Assembly: GCA_016219875.1 (NCBI GenBank)
Contig: JACRJZ010000145.1
Coordinates: 1-64,000, forward strand
Length of the DNA stretch: 64,000 bases
From: Verrucomicrobiota bacterium
GTDB lineage: Bacteria; Verrucomicrobiota; Verrucomicrobiia; Limisphaerales; JACRJZ01
Direction of reading: 5' to 3'
The position numbers and the translations under genes are program-made. This document shows positions 1-8,080 of the stretch, piece by piece. Below the pieces are notes generated by a model, which worked only from the letters and a program-made list of their open reading frames with translations, searched no databases and was not told the DNA's origin. Numbering within the stretch: position 1 is the stretch's first letter; each line of letters opens with the position of its first letter.

Positions 1-59
1 AACTGACGCCGCTGGCGTGGAAGCAGGCCCGCGAGAGTGCCGTCCAAGCGGCGGCCTGA
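1..59 (+). CDS. possible 3' end of a gene cut by the window edge
   Basis: The frame ending at TGA 57-59 reads LTPLAWKQARESAVQAAA, a plausible protein C-terminus with ordinary GC-rich codon choice. Nothing upstream is visible, so the product cannot be named. It would be convergent with the sulfatase gene that ends at 153. The 93 bases between them contain only a weak CCCGCC/GGCGGG inverted repeat. Confidence 0.3.
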   Translation, partial: LTPLAWKQARESAVQAAA

Positions 60-152
60 AATCCCTTCTGTTCGCGGCCAACCCGCCATCCTATCAGCTT
101 TTGCACGGCGGGATAGTGGGACTTAGCTTAACCGCTTACCGGATTTCGGCTT

Positions 153-2366
153 TCAGTCCAGTTCCACCGTCACGCGCGCGATCTTCCCTTTGAACTCAAA
201 CGGCGCTTCGTAGTCGCCGACCGCGCCGCCCTCATCGCGGCCCACTTGCAGGCCGTCCTGCGGCTGGCGGGAAAGGAGGCGCGCTTTGCCTTCGGCCACA
301 GTCTGGCCGGCGACACGAACGGTAACCGCGCCATCGCGGGCCAGCTTCGCGGTCACGGTGGCGGGCTTCAACGGCACCACCTCCACGGTCGTGACGGTGG
401 AAAGATGCCGCGCGCTCCGGGTGGCGAAGGTGAGCCGCCCGTCTTTCAAGTAGAGCGTGAATCCTTCCGCGCTGCCGCCTTGCGCAATGACCACGCCGTC
501 TCGCGCCAGGTCGGTGATTTCGGCGGTGACGGTGAACCCACGCGCTGCAAGGCGCGGGGCGGCCTCGCGCGCCAAGTCGTCGTCAGCCTGCAGGGCGAAC
601 AGTTTCTTCGCGGCGGCGGCGGTTTCGTCGAAGTCAGGCACTTCTTTCGCGCCTGCGGTCGAGTCCGCGGACTTGCCGTAGGCCGGTTTCCAAATCCACG
701 GGACGACGTGGGCGCGTTTGGCGAACGCTTCCCACTTGGAGATCAGTTGCCGCACGAGCAGCGGTTCCTTGTCGGCCAAGTCGTTCATCTCCGTGCGGTC
801 TATTGCCATGTCGTAAAGCTCCCAGCGGCCGGCGGGACTCTTGGCGACGAGTTTCCATTGGCCCACGCGGACGGCGCGATTGCCTTCATGCTCCCAGAAG
901 AGGGCCTCGCGGTCGAGGGGCCGGTTGGCGAAAGCGGGGACAAGGCTCTTGCCTTCGGGCGGCGTGGTCTTCTCGCCCTGACGCGTCTCCGGGTACTTCG
1001 CGCCAGACACGTCGAGGGCCGTGGCCATGATGTCGATGAGGTGGCCCGGTTGGGCGCGGAGTTCGCCGCGCGCAGTAAATCCGCGCGGCCAATGGACGAT
1101 GAGCGGCGTGCTGATGCCGCCTTCGTGGACCCAATGCTTGTATTCGCGGAACGGTGTGTCGCTCACGTTGGCCCAAGCTTTGCCGTAGGCGATGTAAGTG
1201 TCCGCCGGCCCCGGCATCACGCCCGTGTTGCCGAGGACGGGCCAGCCGTCGCGGGTCTGCTTGGGCCGCGAGCCTTGCTGGAGAAAGTCTGGGGCGAGCG
1301 GAGGCAGGGTGGGCTTGTCTGCACGCGGCGTGTGGCCCGTGCGTCCGATGCCTTCGGCACAGCCGCCGTTGTCTTGGAGGAAGAAGAGGAGCGTGTTCTC
1401 CAGAGCGCCCTGCTTCCCCAACTCCGCCACGAGGCGGCCCACGCCTTGGTCCAGGCAGTCGATCTGCGCGGCATAGACCTCCATGCAACGGGCTTCCCAG
1501 GCTTTGTTCGTGACGGCAGCCCAATCTCCGAACTGCGGCGAGAGTTTCCAGCGCGGGTCGATGAGGCCGAGCTTGATCTCTTTCTCCAACCGCGCTTGGC
1601 GAATGGGACCGTAGCCGGCGTCGTACTGGCCGCGGTATTTCGCGATGTCGCTTTCCTTCGCGTGCAACGGCCAGTGGGCCGCCGTGAACGCGGCATACAG
1701 AAGGAACGGCTGGCCCGAATGATCGCGCCGGTGCTCGCGGATGAAGCGCACAGCGTGGTCGGCAATGGCGTCGGTGTAGTAGAACCGCGTGGGCTGGTAG
1801 TCTGGATCGGTGACGGCGGTGAACATGGTGTTGTCGCGCACGAGCGACGACGGATCGAAGTAGCTGCCCGCGCCATGAATGGTGCCGTAGTAACGGTCGA
1901 AGCCCCGCTGGAGCGGCCAGTCATGTTTCGGGCCGTCGGGCTTGGTGTTGCGGGCGACGTGCCACTTGCCGACGCCGTAGGTGCGGTAGCCCGCTGGCTT
2001 GAGCGCCTCCGCGATGGTGACACAGCGCGAGTTCAGTTCGCCCCGGTAGCCTTCGCGTCCGCGATCTTCGATCATGTGCCCCACGCCGGCTTGATGCGGA
2101 TACAGCCCGGTCAACAGCGACGCACGCGTGGGGCAGCAACGGGCGGTGTTGTAAAACTGCGTGAAGCGAAGGCCGTTGGTAGCGAGGCGGTCGAGGTTGG
2201 GGGTGTTGATCTCGCCGCCGTAGCAGCCGAGGTCGGAGAAGCCCATGTCATCGGAGAGGATGACGACAATGTTCGGACGCGGCGCGGGCGCGGCGGCGAA
2301 CAGGGCGGCGTGGAGAAGGAAGCTCGCGGCGGCGAGGGCGGGCAAGAAGCGGCGAATCATGCTCAT
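153..2366 (-). CDS. secreted arylsulfatase-family sulfatase with C-terminal LamG-like extension
   Basis: A 737-residue sulfatase (alkaline-phosphatase superfamily) that should hydrolyse sulfate esters outside the cytoplasm. The start MSMIRRFL was chosen because a signal peptide (residues 1-25) follows at once; the frame stays open upstream but runs into repeat DNA. Metal-binding Asp39-Asp40 sit in ILSDDMGFSDLG. The maturation motif C77-C-P-T-R81 is the classic Cys-type site for formylglycine. The catalytic domain runs to about residue 590. The last 150 residues look like a concanavalin/LamG-type beta-sandwich (GFTVTAEI, GFTLYLKDGRLTF, GKIARVTVEL), as often seen on Verrucomicrobiota and Planctomycetota sulfatases. 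The substrate is unknown. Cys-type sulfatases need an FGE or anSME; the SUMF1-domain protein at 31658-34552 is not a convincing FGE. No clear Shine-Dalgarno sequence is seen. Confidence 0.93.
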   Translation of the reverse strand: MSMIRRFLPALAAASFLLHAALFAAAPAPRPNIVVILSDDMGFSDLGCYGGEINTPNLDRLATNGLRFTQFYNTARCCPTRASLLTGLYPHQAGVGHMIEDRGREGYRGELNSRCVTIAEALKPAGYRTYGVGKWHVARNTKPDGPKHDWPLQRGFDRYYGTIHGAGSYFDPSSLVRDNTMFTAVTDPDYQPTRFYYTDAIADHAVRFIREHRRDHSGQPFLLYAAFTAAHWPLHAKESDIAKYRGQYDAGYGPIRQARLEKEIKLGLIDPRWKLSPQFGDWAAVTNKAWEARCMEVYAAQIDCLDQGVGRLVAELGKQGALENTLLFFLQDNGGCAEGIGRTGHTPRADKPTLPPLAPDFLQQGSRPKQTRDGWPVLGNTGVMPGPADTYIAYGKAWANVSDTPFREYKHWVHEGGISTPLIVHWPRGFTARGELRAQPGHLIDIMATALDVSGAKYPETRQGEKTTPPEGKSLVPAFANRPLDREALFWEHEGNRAVRVGQWKLVAKSPAGRWELYDMAIDRTEMNDLADKEPLLVRQLISKWEAFAKRAHVVPWIWKPAYGKSADSTAGAKEVPDFDETAAAAKKLFALQADDDLAREAAPRLAARGFTVTAEITDLARDGVVIAQGGSAEGFTLYLKDGRLTFATRSARHLSTVTTVEVVPLKPATVTAKLARDGAVTVRVAGQTVAEGKARLLSRQPQDGLQVGRDEGGAVGDYEAPFEFKGKIARVTVELD

Positions 2367-2483
2367 AGTGTTGCGATGTGCCGGTGCTTGTAGCGCAATG
2401 GCGGGCGGAGTGCCAGCGTTGCGTGAAAGGAAGAAGGAAAGCCGGTGCCTTCGCAAGTTGTCGGCGGAGTCGGGATGGCGAAG

Positions 2484-2630
2484 GATTTGGAGTGCGCCGG
2501 CACAGCGGAGCGGCGACGGCGCTTTGGCTTGCGGCGGAGCCGCCTTCGTGGTCCTCGCCGGGGCCGCTTCGCGGAAAGCCAAAGCGGCGTCGCGCTCCGC
2601 TTGCCGCCGCAGTCCATATTGGGACCGACA
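2484..2630. repeat. dispersed imperfect palindrome upstream of the sulfatase gene
   Basis: The gene-free stretch 2367-2760 is mostly repeat DNA. Arms at about 2504-2530 and 2576-2602 are imperfect inverted copies (left AGCGGAGCGGCGACGGCG, right read in reverse AAGCGGAGCGCGACGCCG, both continuing CTTTGGCTT). On the minus strand the segment translates as GGKRSATPLW, a spurious peptide I remember as recurrent in this bacterial group. No gene is supported here. Confidence 0.6.
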
Positions 2631-2760
2631 ACTTGGAGATGCACTGCAGGGAAACCCGACGACGCGCCGGCTGGTCGCAGCGGGCTCTTGTGCGGACTTT
2701 GCATAGTCCGCACAAGGCCCCTTCCCTTTCGGGACAGCGTTCTCAGGAACCGGTCTGGAA

Positions 2761-5700
2761 TCAGCGGCTCTCCACGCGCACCCGGTAGAAGCGGCAGTGA
2801 GAATTCGTCAGCACATCGCTGATGATCATCGTGGAGCCATCGCCGAGAATGGTTTCGTGCGTCTTCCAGGTGGGCGGCGAGAGTGAGTCGCTGCATTCCA
2901 GGGTGTAAGTCACCCCGGCTTCCGTCGGCAGAGCGAGGGATACCGCGTCCTTGCTGCGCACGGGGATGGGCAGCCGGAGCGGGGCCGGAGCGCCTTGTCC
3001 CTTGCCCACCGAAACCGGCACATGATCTGAGGCGGCCACGTGCCCGGCCTTGTCCAGGGCCAGCGCCACCAGAATGTAAGATCCCACCGGCAGCTCGGTG
3101 ATGGCGGCACGATACGGCGGCCTCGCGGCGGTGCCGACGAGTCGGGTGCCCTCGTAGAAGCGCACTTCGGCCACCTGGTCTGGCGCGATCTCCACGCTGG
3201 CTTCGACGTCGATGGTTGCGGGTGGATCGAACATCGCATACTTGGCCGGCTTCACGATCTTCACCTTCGGCGAGACAGCGTAGAAGGTCTGGCAAGTGCG
3301 GCTGTTACCAGCCTGGTCCGTTGCGATCACCAAGACGGGGTGCGTGCCTACGCCGACGACCGTTCCCGGCAGCGGGGTTTGTTCCACTTTGATCCCGCCC
3401 GTCGGCGTGCAGTCGTCCGACACAAACACCGACGTGAAGTTCGGCACCGAGCCCTCGAACGCGACGACCGAGACGCCCGGCGGACACTCGATCCCCGGCG
3501 GCGTGGTGTCGCCGACGTTGATGATGACGTCGCACACGTCGCGGCGGCCCGAGCCGTCGTCGATGGCCATGATGACGACGTGCGTGCCGACGGAGAACGT
3601 CTGCGTGAACCCGACGAGGCCCACGGTCGGCGGGCCGCCGGCGGGAACGAGGTCAGTGTCGAACGGCGTGTTGTTGCCTTCGCGCCAGGTGACCGTGAGC
3701 GGGTCGCCGTCGGCGTCGGTGACCATGACGTTTACCGTCACCGGAGTCGGGCCAGAGGCGTCGCAGAGGGTGATCGGCTCGGGGCACTTCGCCACTCTGG
3801 GCAGGTGATTGGTGGGACCGCACGAGCTTCGCTGCGGACAGCATTCGATGGTGAGGTCGTAGAGGATCGGCGAGTTGGTCGAGCAGGATTCGCCGATGAA
3901 GTTCACGCGGACTTCCAAGTAACGGCCTTTGAGGCCGCTGCCGCAGAAGGAGGCGCCGTTCTTGACGGGGACGAACGGCAGCGCGGCCAAGCCGGCCTGC
4001 GCATCGGCGGCGCGCACTTCCACCTTGATGCCGGTGCCGGGCGGTTCCGTGCTGCTCCAGGACAGGAGACCCCACGGTTGGCCTTCAGAACAACCGTCGT
4101 GAACGATCGTCCAGAAACCGGAGCGGCAGGTGGCGGAGAGTTCCACGAAGCCGGTCATGTCGCTGTAGTTGTAAGGGAAGGCATTTGTGCCCAGCGGCAC
4201 GACGAGGTCCACCGCGCCGAGGCCGCCAGCCAGCGCCGGGTCGATGCGCGCGGCGCGGTCGCCCGTCATTTCCGCGGCCCAGATTTTTCCGTTGCTGTCC
4301 ACGGCCACGCCCCACGCGCCCTGGAAGCCGCCGATGTAGCCCACCAGCACGTGTCCGGTGCCCACGGGTTTCAAGTGCGCGATTTGGTTGTATTGCGCCA
4401 CCCAAACGTGGCCGAAGGCGTCCACGCACAAGCCGCCGCCGCCGTTGATGGCGGGATAATTGTTCACGACGTTGCCCGCCGAATCGAACTCGGTCAGGCC
4501 CGTGAACTGGTAGTTTTGCGCGGCGTCGATGCTGTAGCAGGACGAGCCAAAGACGTGGCAGTTGCGCGGATCGAGGCCCAAGCCGTAGCAGGAGTTCGAG
4601 AGACAAGTGCCCGCGCCCGGCGGCGTGGAGATGTTGGGCACAAAGCGCATGATCTGGTTCGCCGACCAGAGCGTGCCGTAGCCGTCGATCAATCCGCCGT
4701 AGCCGCCGCAGCCGATGTTGAACGCAAAGCCGGGCACCGGCAGGCCGGTGAAGCCGTCTAGCATCTCGAAATCGCGGTCGTTCAGGCCGCCGGTCCAGAC
4801 GTTGTTGTTGCAGTCGATTCCGATGAACCGGGTGCCGGTGCCGGCGACGCGCGTATAGATCGTGATGCACTCGTCCTCCGCGGTGGTGACGCCACCATCC
4901 GAATCGACGCCGGCCGTGTTCGGCCAGGGCAGCACGTCGCCCAAGCCCTTCGAGGTCTTGATCAGCCCATCGCCGTCGCGATCCACGCAAGTGTTGTAGA
5001 TGAAGGGCGGCGACAGGTAGGCGCCGGTGGGGTCAGGCACGAAGTTGCCGAAAGAATCCTTCTTGCCGCGCGTGCCGCCGAGGATGAGGCCGATGCGGAC
5101 GACCGAACCTTTGTAGTTGCCGCTGCCGGACGGCGATTCACTGGCTTCGTTGCGATTGGCCACCCAGACGTTGCCGAACTTGTCCACGGTGGTGCGCGAG
5201 GGATTGCGTCCCATGTTATCGGGCGAGGTAAGGTATTCGCCCAAGACCACGCCGGAGTTCACGTCGATGCGCACCGCAGTTCCACGGCCCGAGCAGGCGA
5301 TGTTCACGTAAGGGAACGGTTTCGCGACGGCGTTGATCTGGAGTTGGTCGCTGGGCGTGTGGTTGAGGTTCACCAGCGTGCCCAGCTCAAAGTCTTTGTC
5401 GAGCGTGTAGGTCTTGCCCTGGCAGCAAGAGGGCAACGTCAAGCAGCGATGCACCTCGCAACATTCCTCAAGCAGGGCGTCGTGGGCGGAGATGATGAAA
5501 CACAGTTTGGGACCGCAACCGGCGGCGAGGTTCAGGATGACACTGAGGTTGGTGGCCGCCCCGGCTGGCAGCGGCGGCGTCAGCACAACCACGAGCGGCG
5601 TCAGGCAGCCTTGCGAGCCAGCGTCGGGCACGATCAAGAGGTACTCGACCGGCAGGCCGGAGAGGTTCAGGTAGTTGAACGTGTAGAGGTAGTCGCCCGG

Positions 5701-7593
5701 CGCGTTGGTCAGCGCGATCAGGCACTCGTCCGTGATGAGCGCGCAGCAGTCGGGCAACGTGACGCAGTGCGCCACCGAACAGCACGCTTCGAGGTTCCGG
5801 TCGTGCGCCGTGAGCATGAAGCAGAGCGTCGCCGGCACCGCGCCCGTGTAGTTGAGCGTGACGGTCACGTTCGTGCCGCCGCCAATCGGGAGCGGCGGAT
5901 CAATCCAGACCAAGTCGCCGGTCGCTTGGCCGTTCACGGACAGGCCCGCCGGCAAGTCCAGCAAGCCCAGCCAGCTTATGGGCGCGAGCGACTGGTTGGT
6001 GACGGAGAACGTGTAGGCATACGTGCCGTTCGTCAGGCAGGTGACGGTTTCGTTTGTGACCACGAGGCACTTCGGCGCGCAGTCTTCGAGGTGGAAACAG
6101 AAGTTGTCGTAGCCAACTTCCTCCGCCGGGTTCGACGTGAAGTCGATCGGGAACTGCACGCCGGTGACGGCGCTGAGCAGCACCGGCCAATCGCTGTCCG
6201 GCCGGCCATCAAGCATCCGCCAGCCGCCGTAAGAGTTGCTGGGCATGACGCCGTTTTCGAGCAGCTTGACCGGCGCACAAAGATGGTGCCAGCCGCCGTT
6301 GGTGCCCGCGTCTTCCGTGATGGCGAAGTTGGCCACGAACTGCGCCCGTATTGGCGGCGTGGCGCCGCAGGGGCCGTCGGGGTCCGACAGCAGCACGAAC
6401 GCCGGCGTGATGCTCAAGTTCTGTTGGCTGCCATCGATGAAGAGCCGCAGGTCGAAGCAAAATTCCGCGCAGCCGTTGCTGGCCAGACACGTCCAGTCGC
6501 CGCGGAACGCCGCGAAGTTCTGGATCACCGACGGGCCGGAAAGGTCCCGCGCGTGCAGGTAGTGGTCGCCGCCCAAGCCGGACGGGCCGGGCGCATTGAC
6601 GCTGAGCGCCACGCCGGGGCTGGTGTTCTGACACGGCAACAAACCGGAGAAGCCGTTGAGCGACCCGTCATCGAAGGTGATGCAATTCGTCTCCACGCAG
6701 GGCAGCGGCAACGGCTCCGTGCCGACGTCGCCAAATCCGCTGTCGCCGAAGACGCTCACGACGATCCGGTCCGCGTCGGCGGGCGCAAACGGAATCACTT
6801 TCACCACGTTGGAAACCGTCACCTGCGTGCCGGCCAGCCCGCTTGGGAGCGGCACATCCGCGACCTGGAAATCTTGCGCCGGGAAGTTGTCGGAGTAGCG
6901 CACCACGCCGCCTTGCACGCGGACCGAGCCGGCCCACACAACCTGGTCATCGCGAATCGCTGCGGGCACATCGGCTTGTTGCCCTTCGAAGTCCTCGCGC
7001 CAGACGCGCACCTCGAATTGGCTGAACGACTCGTCGTTCGCCGCCAATAACACGCCTTCAGTGAGGCGGAGCAGGACTTGCGACGCGGCCGGATCGAACT
7101 CCACGAACGAGTCCAGGCGGTTCGAGGAATACGAATCGGCGCCGCCGTTGGCCGCGCCGCTCGGCCCCACCCAGCCGGTGCCGCTGCGGTCGCCCCAGCC
7201 GCTCGTGCCGCTGGGACCGTTGTTCGCCCAGGCTTCCGCGTGGCCGACCACGCACTGCTTGCGCCCCGCGTGGGCCGACACGTAGCCGCAGCCCGAGGAG
7301 CGGTTTACCTGGAGCAACAGCGCGCCGCAACCCACGTGCGCGTTGGCCACGTATTTCTTCGCCCACGACTTGCAACTTGACCGCGTCTGGTGGGTCCACC
7401 CGGCGGGCGCCTTGATGGAGCCGGCCGCCAGGAACACCGCGAGCGTGATGCTGGCCAGCCGTTTGGCGAGGAGGCCGGGCGCGGAGCGCGGCAACGCTCC
7501 GGCGGCGCAGTCCGGTTCAGGTTTCGCGCTGGAGCCTGGATCGTGGTGGGGATGGGAGTAGAGGGCGGGGATGGGAGCGAAGGATGAGTTCAT
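2761..7593 (-). CDS. large secreted multidomain adhesin-like protein (NHL-type propeller, HYR and Ig-like domains)
   Basis: A 1,610-residue exported protein. The start MNSSFAPIP lies 34 codons inside a longer open frame and precedes a hydrophobic segment (AKRLASITLAVFLAAG) that can act as a signal or anchor. Order of parts: a Cys-containing N-terminal region; paired modules with the pattern C-x-NGTYAYTFSVTN and matching Cys residues around 510-640; an NHL/Vgb-like propeller region around 700-1050 (repeats such as GNVWVANRNE, GHVWVAQYNQ, GKIWAAEMTG); HYR-like repeats (VTDADGDPLTV, VSDDCTP, ATDQAGNSRTC) near 1270-1400; a Big/Ig-like domain (ASVEIAPDQVAEVRFYEG); and a C-terminal tail ending in FYRVRVE that is typical of large Limisphaerales surface proteins. 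It is probably surface-exposed; ligand and role are unknown. A stretch of DGDGL and related Asp-rich loops may bind calcium. Confidence 0.8.
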   Translation of the reverse strand: MNSSFAPIPALYSHPHHDPGSSAKPEPDCAAGALPRSAPGLLAKRLASITLAVFLAAGSIKAPAGWTHQTRSSCKSWAKKYVANAHVGCGALLLQVNRSSGCGYVSAHAGRKQCVVGHAEAWANNGPSGTSGWGDRSGTGWVGPSGAANGGADSYSSNRLDSFVEFDPAASQVLLRLTEGVLLAANDESFSQFEVRVWREDFEGQQADVPAAIRDDQVVWAGSVRVQGGVVRYSDNFPAQDFQVADVPLPSGLAGTQVTVSNVVKVIPFAPADADRIVVSVFGDSGFGDVGTEPLPLPCVETNCITFDDGSLNGFSGLLPCQNTSPGVALSVNAPGPSGLGGDHYLHARDLSGPSVIQNFAAFRGDWTCLASNGCAEFCFDLRLFIDGSQQNLSITPAFVLLSDPDGPCGATPPIRAQFVANFAITEDAGTNGGWHHLCAPVKLLENGVMPSNSYGGWRMLDGRPDSDWPVLLSAVTGVQFPIDFTSNPAEEVGYDNFCFHLEDCAPKCLVVTNETVTCLTNGTYAYTFSVTNQSLAPISWLGLLDLPAGLSVNGQATGDLVWIDPPLPIGGGTNVTVTLNYTGAVPATLCFMLTAHDRNLEACCSVAHCVTLPDCCALITDECLIALTNAPGDYLYTFNYLNLSGLPVEYLLIVPDAGSQGCLTPLVVVLTPPLPAGAATNLSVILNLAAGCGPKLCFIISAHDALLEECCEVHRCLTLPSCCQGKTYTLDKDFELGTLVNLNHTPSDQLQINAVAKPFPYVNIACSGRGTAVRIDVNSGVVLGEYLTSPDNMGRNPSRTTVDKFGNVWVANRNEASESPSGSGNYKGSVVRIGLILGGTRGKKDSFGNFVPDPTGAYLSPPFIYNTCVDRDGDGLIKTSKGLGDVLPWPNTAGVDSDGGVTTAEDECITIYTRVAGTGTRFIGIDCNNNVWTGGLNDRDFEMLDGFTGLPVPGFAFNIGCGGYGGLIDGYGTLWSANQIMRFVPNISTPPGAGTCLSNSCYGLGLDPRNCHVFGSSCYSIDAAQNYQFTGLTEFDSAGNVVNNYPAINGGGGLCVDAFGHVWVAQYNQIAHLKPVGTGHVLVGYIGGFQGAWGVAVDSNGKIWAAEMTGDRAARIDPALAGGLGAVDLVVPLGTNAFPYNYSDMTGFVELSATCRSGFWTIVHDGCSEGQPWGLLSWSSTEPPGTGIKVEVRAADAQAGLAALPFVPVKNGASFCGSGLKGRYLEVRVNFIGESCSTNSPILYDLTIECCPQRSSCGPTNHLPRVAKCPEPITLCDASGPTPVTVNVMVTDADGDPLTVTWREGNNTPFDTDLVPAGGPPTVGLVGFTQTFSVGTHVVIMAIDDGSGRRDVCDVIINVGDTTPPGIECPPGVSVVAFEGSVPNFTSVFVSDDCTPTGGIKVEQTPLPGTVVGVGTHPVLVIATDQAGNSRTCQTFYAVSPKVKIVKPAKYAMFDPPATIDVEASVEIAPDQVAEVRFYEGTRLVGTAARPPYRAAITELPVGSYILVALALDKAGHVAASDHVPVSVGKGQGAPAPLRLPIPVRSKDAVSLALPTEAGVTYTLECSDSLSPPTWKTHETILGDGSTMIISDVLTNSHCRFYRVRVESR

Positions 7594-7921
7594 GACAGTG
7601 CAACGGGTTTCTTGGCCAAGCCGGCAGGGTCTGATTGGGAAGTTGTGGGCAGAACAACCGCAGTTCCCCGAACCAGCGGAGAACCTCGGGCGCACAGCAA
7701 CGGGTCTGAGCTTCTGAATTCACGGGCACAACTGATGGATCGTCAGCCTGACGACGCCTAACCGGCGTCTAATGTGTACCAGCAGGCACGTTTGTCAACA
7801 GGCGTCTTAACCGGAGTCGTGCGGTACCCTTATGTGCCGGGTGTTGGCGGCGGAGAGAGCGCGCCTGGAAATGGGGTGGTGCGGGCGACCCGCCTGCCCC
7901 GGTCGGCGACCGTATGTGCGT

Positions 7922-8080
7922 GGCGTAGCGCAGGCTTTCCAGCCTGCCGCATCGCAGGTTTTCAACCTGCGGGACGTTGCCGGGCGAAGGCGGGGATGAA
8001 CTCGGTGTGCTTCTGAACTGGCCACGCCCTGCCGACTGCAAGTCGGCGATACGGCAGGCTGGAAAGCCTGCGCTACGCGC
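7922..8080. repeat. TAGCGC-type dispersed palindromes in the gap 7594-8072
   Basis: Two arms, 7925-7950 and 8051-8078, are inverted copies of GTAGCGCAGGCTTTCCAGCC. Between them lie a second palindrome (GCAGGTTTTCAACCTGC) and a third (GCCGACTGCAAGTCGGC). The same words recur at 14236-14401, 50130-50345 and 63560-63772. The right arm supplies the TAG stop codon (8073-8075) of the gene to its right. The rest of the gap (7594-7921) shows no gene. Confidence 0.75.

Noticed and set aside
3040..4761. Long open frame antisense to the 1,610-residue secreted protein
   Set aside because: It lies fully within a gene with clear domains; such long antisense frames are expected at this GC content and its product has no recognisable family. 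Similar long antisense frames over the A2M, HZS-like and beta-helix genes were rejected for the same reason.
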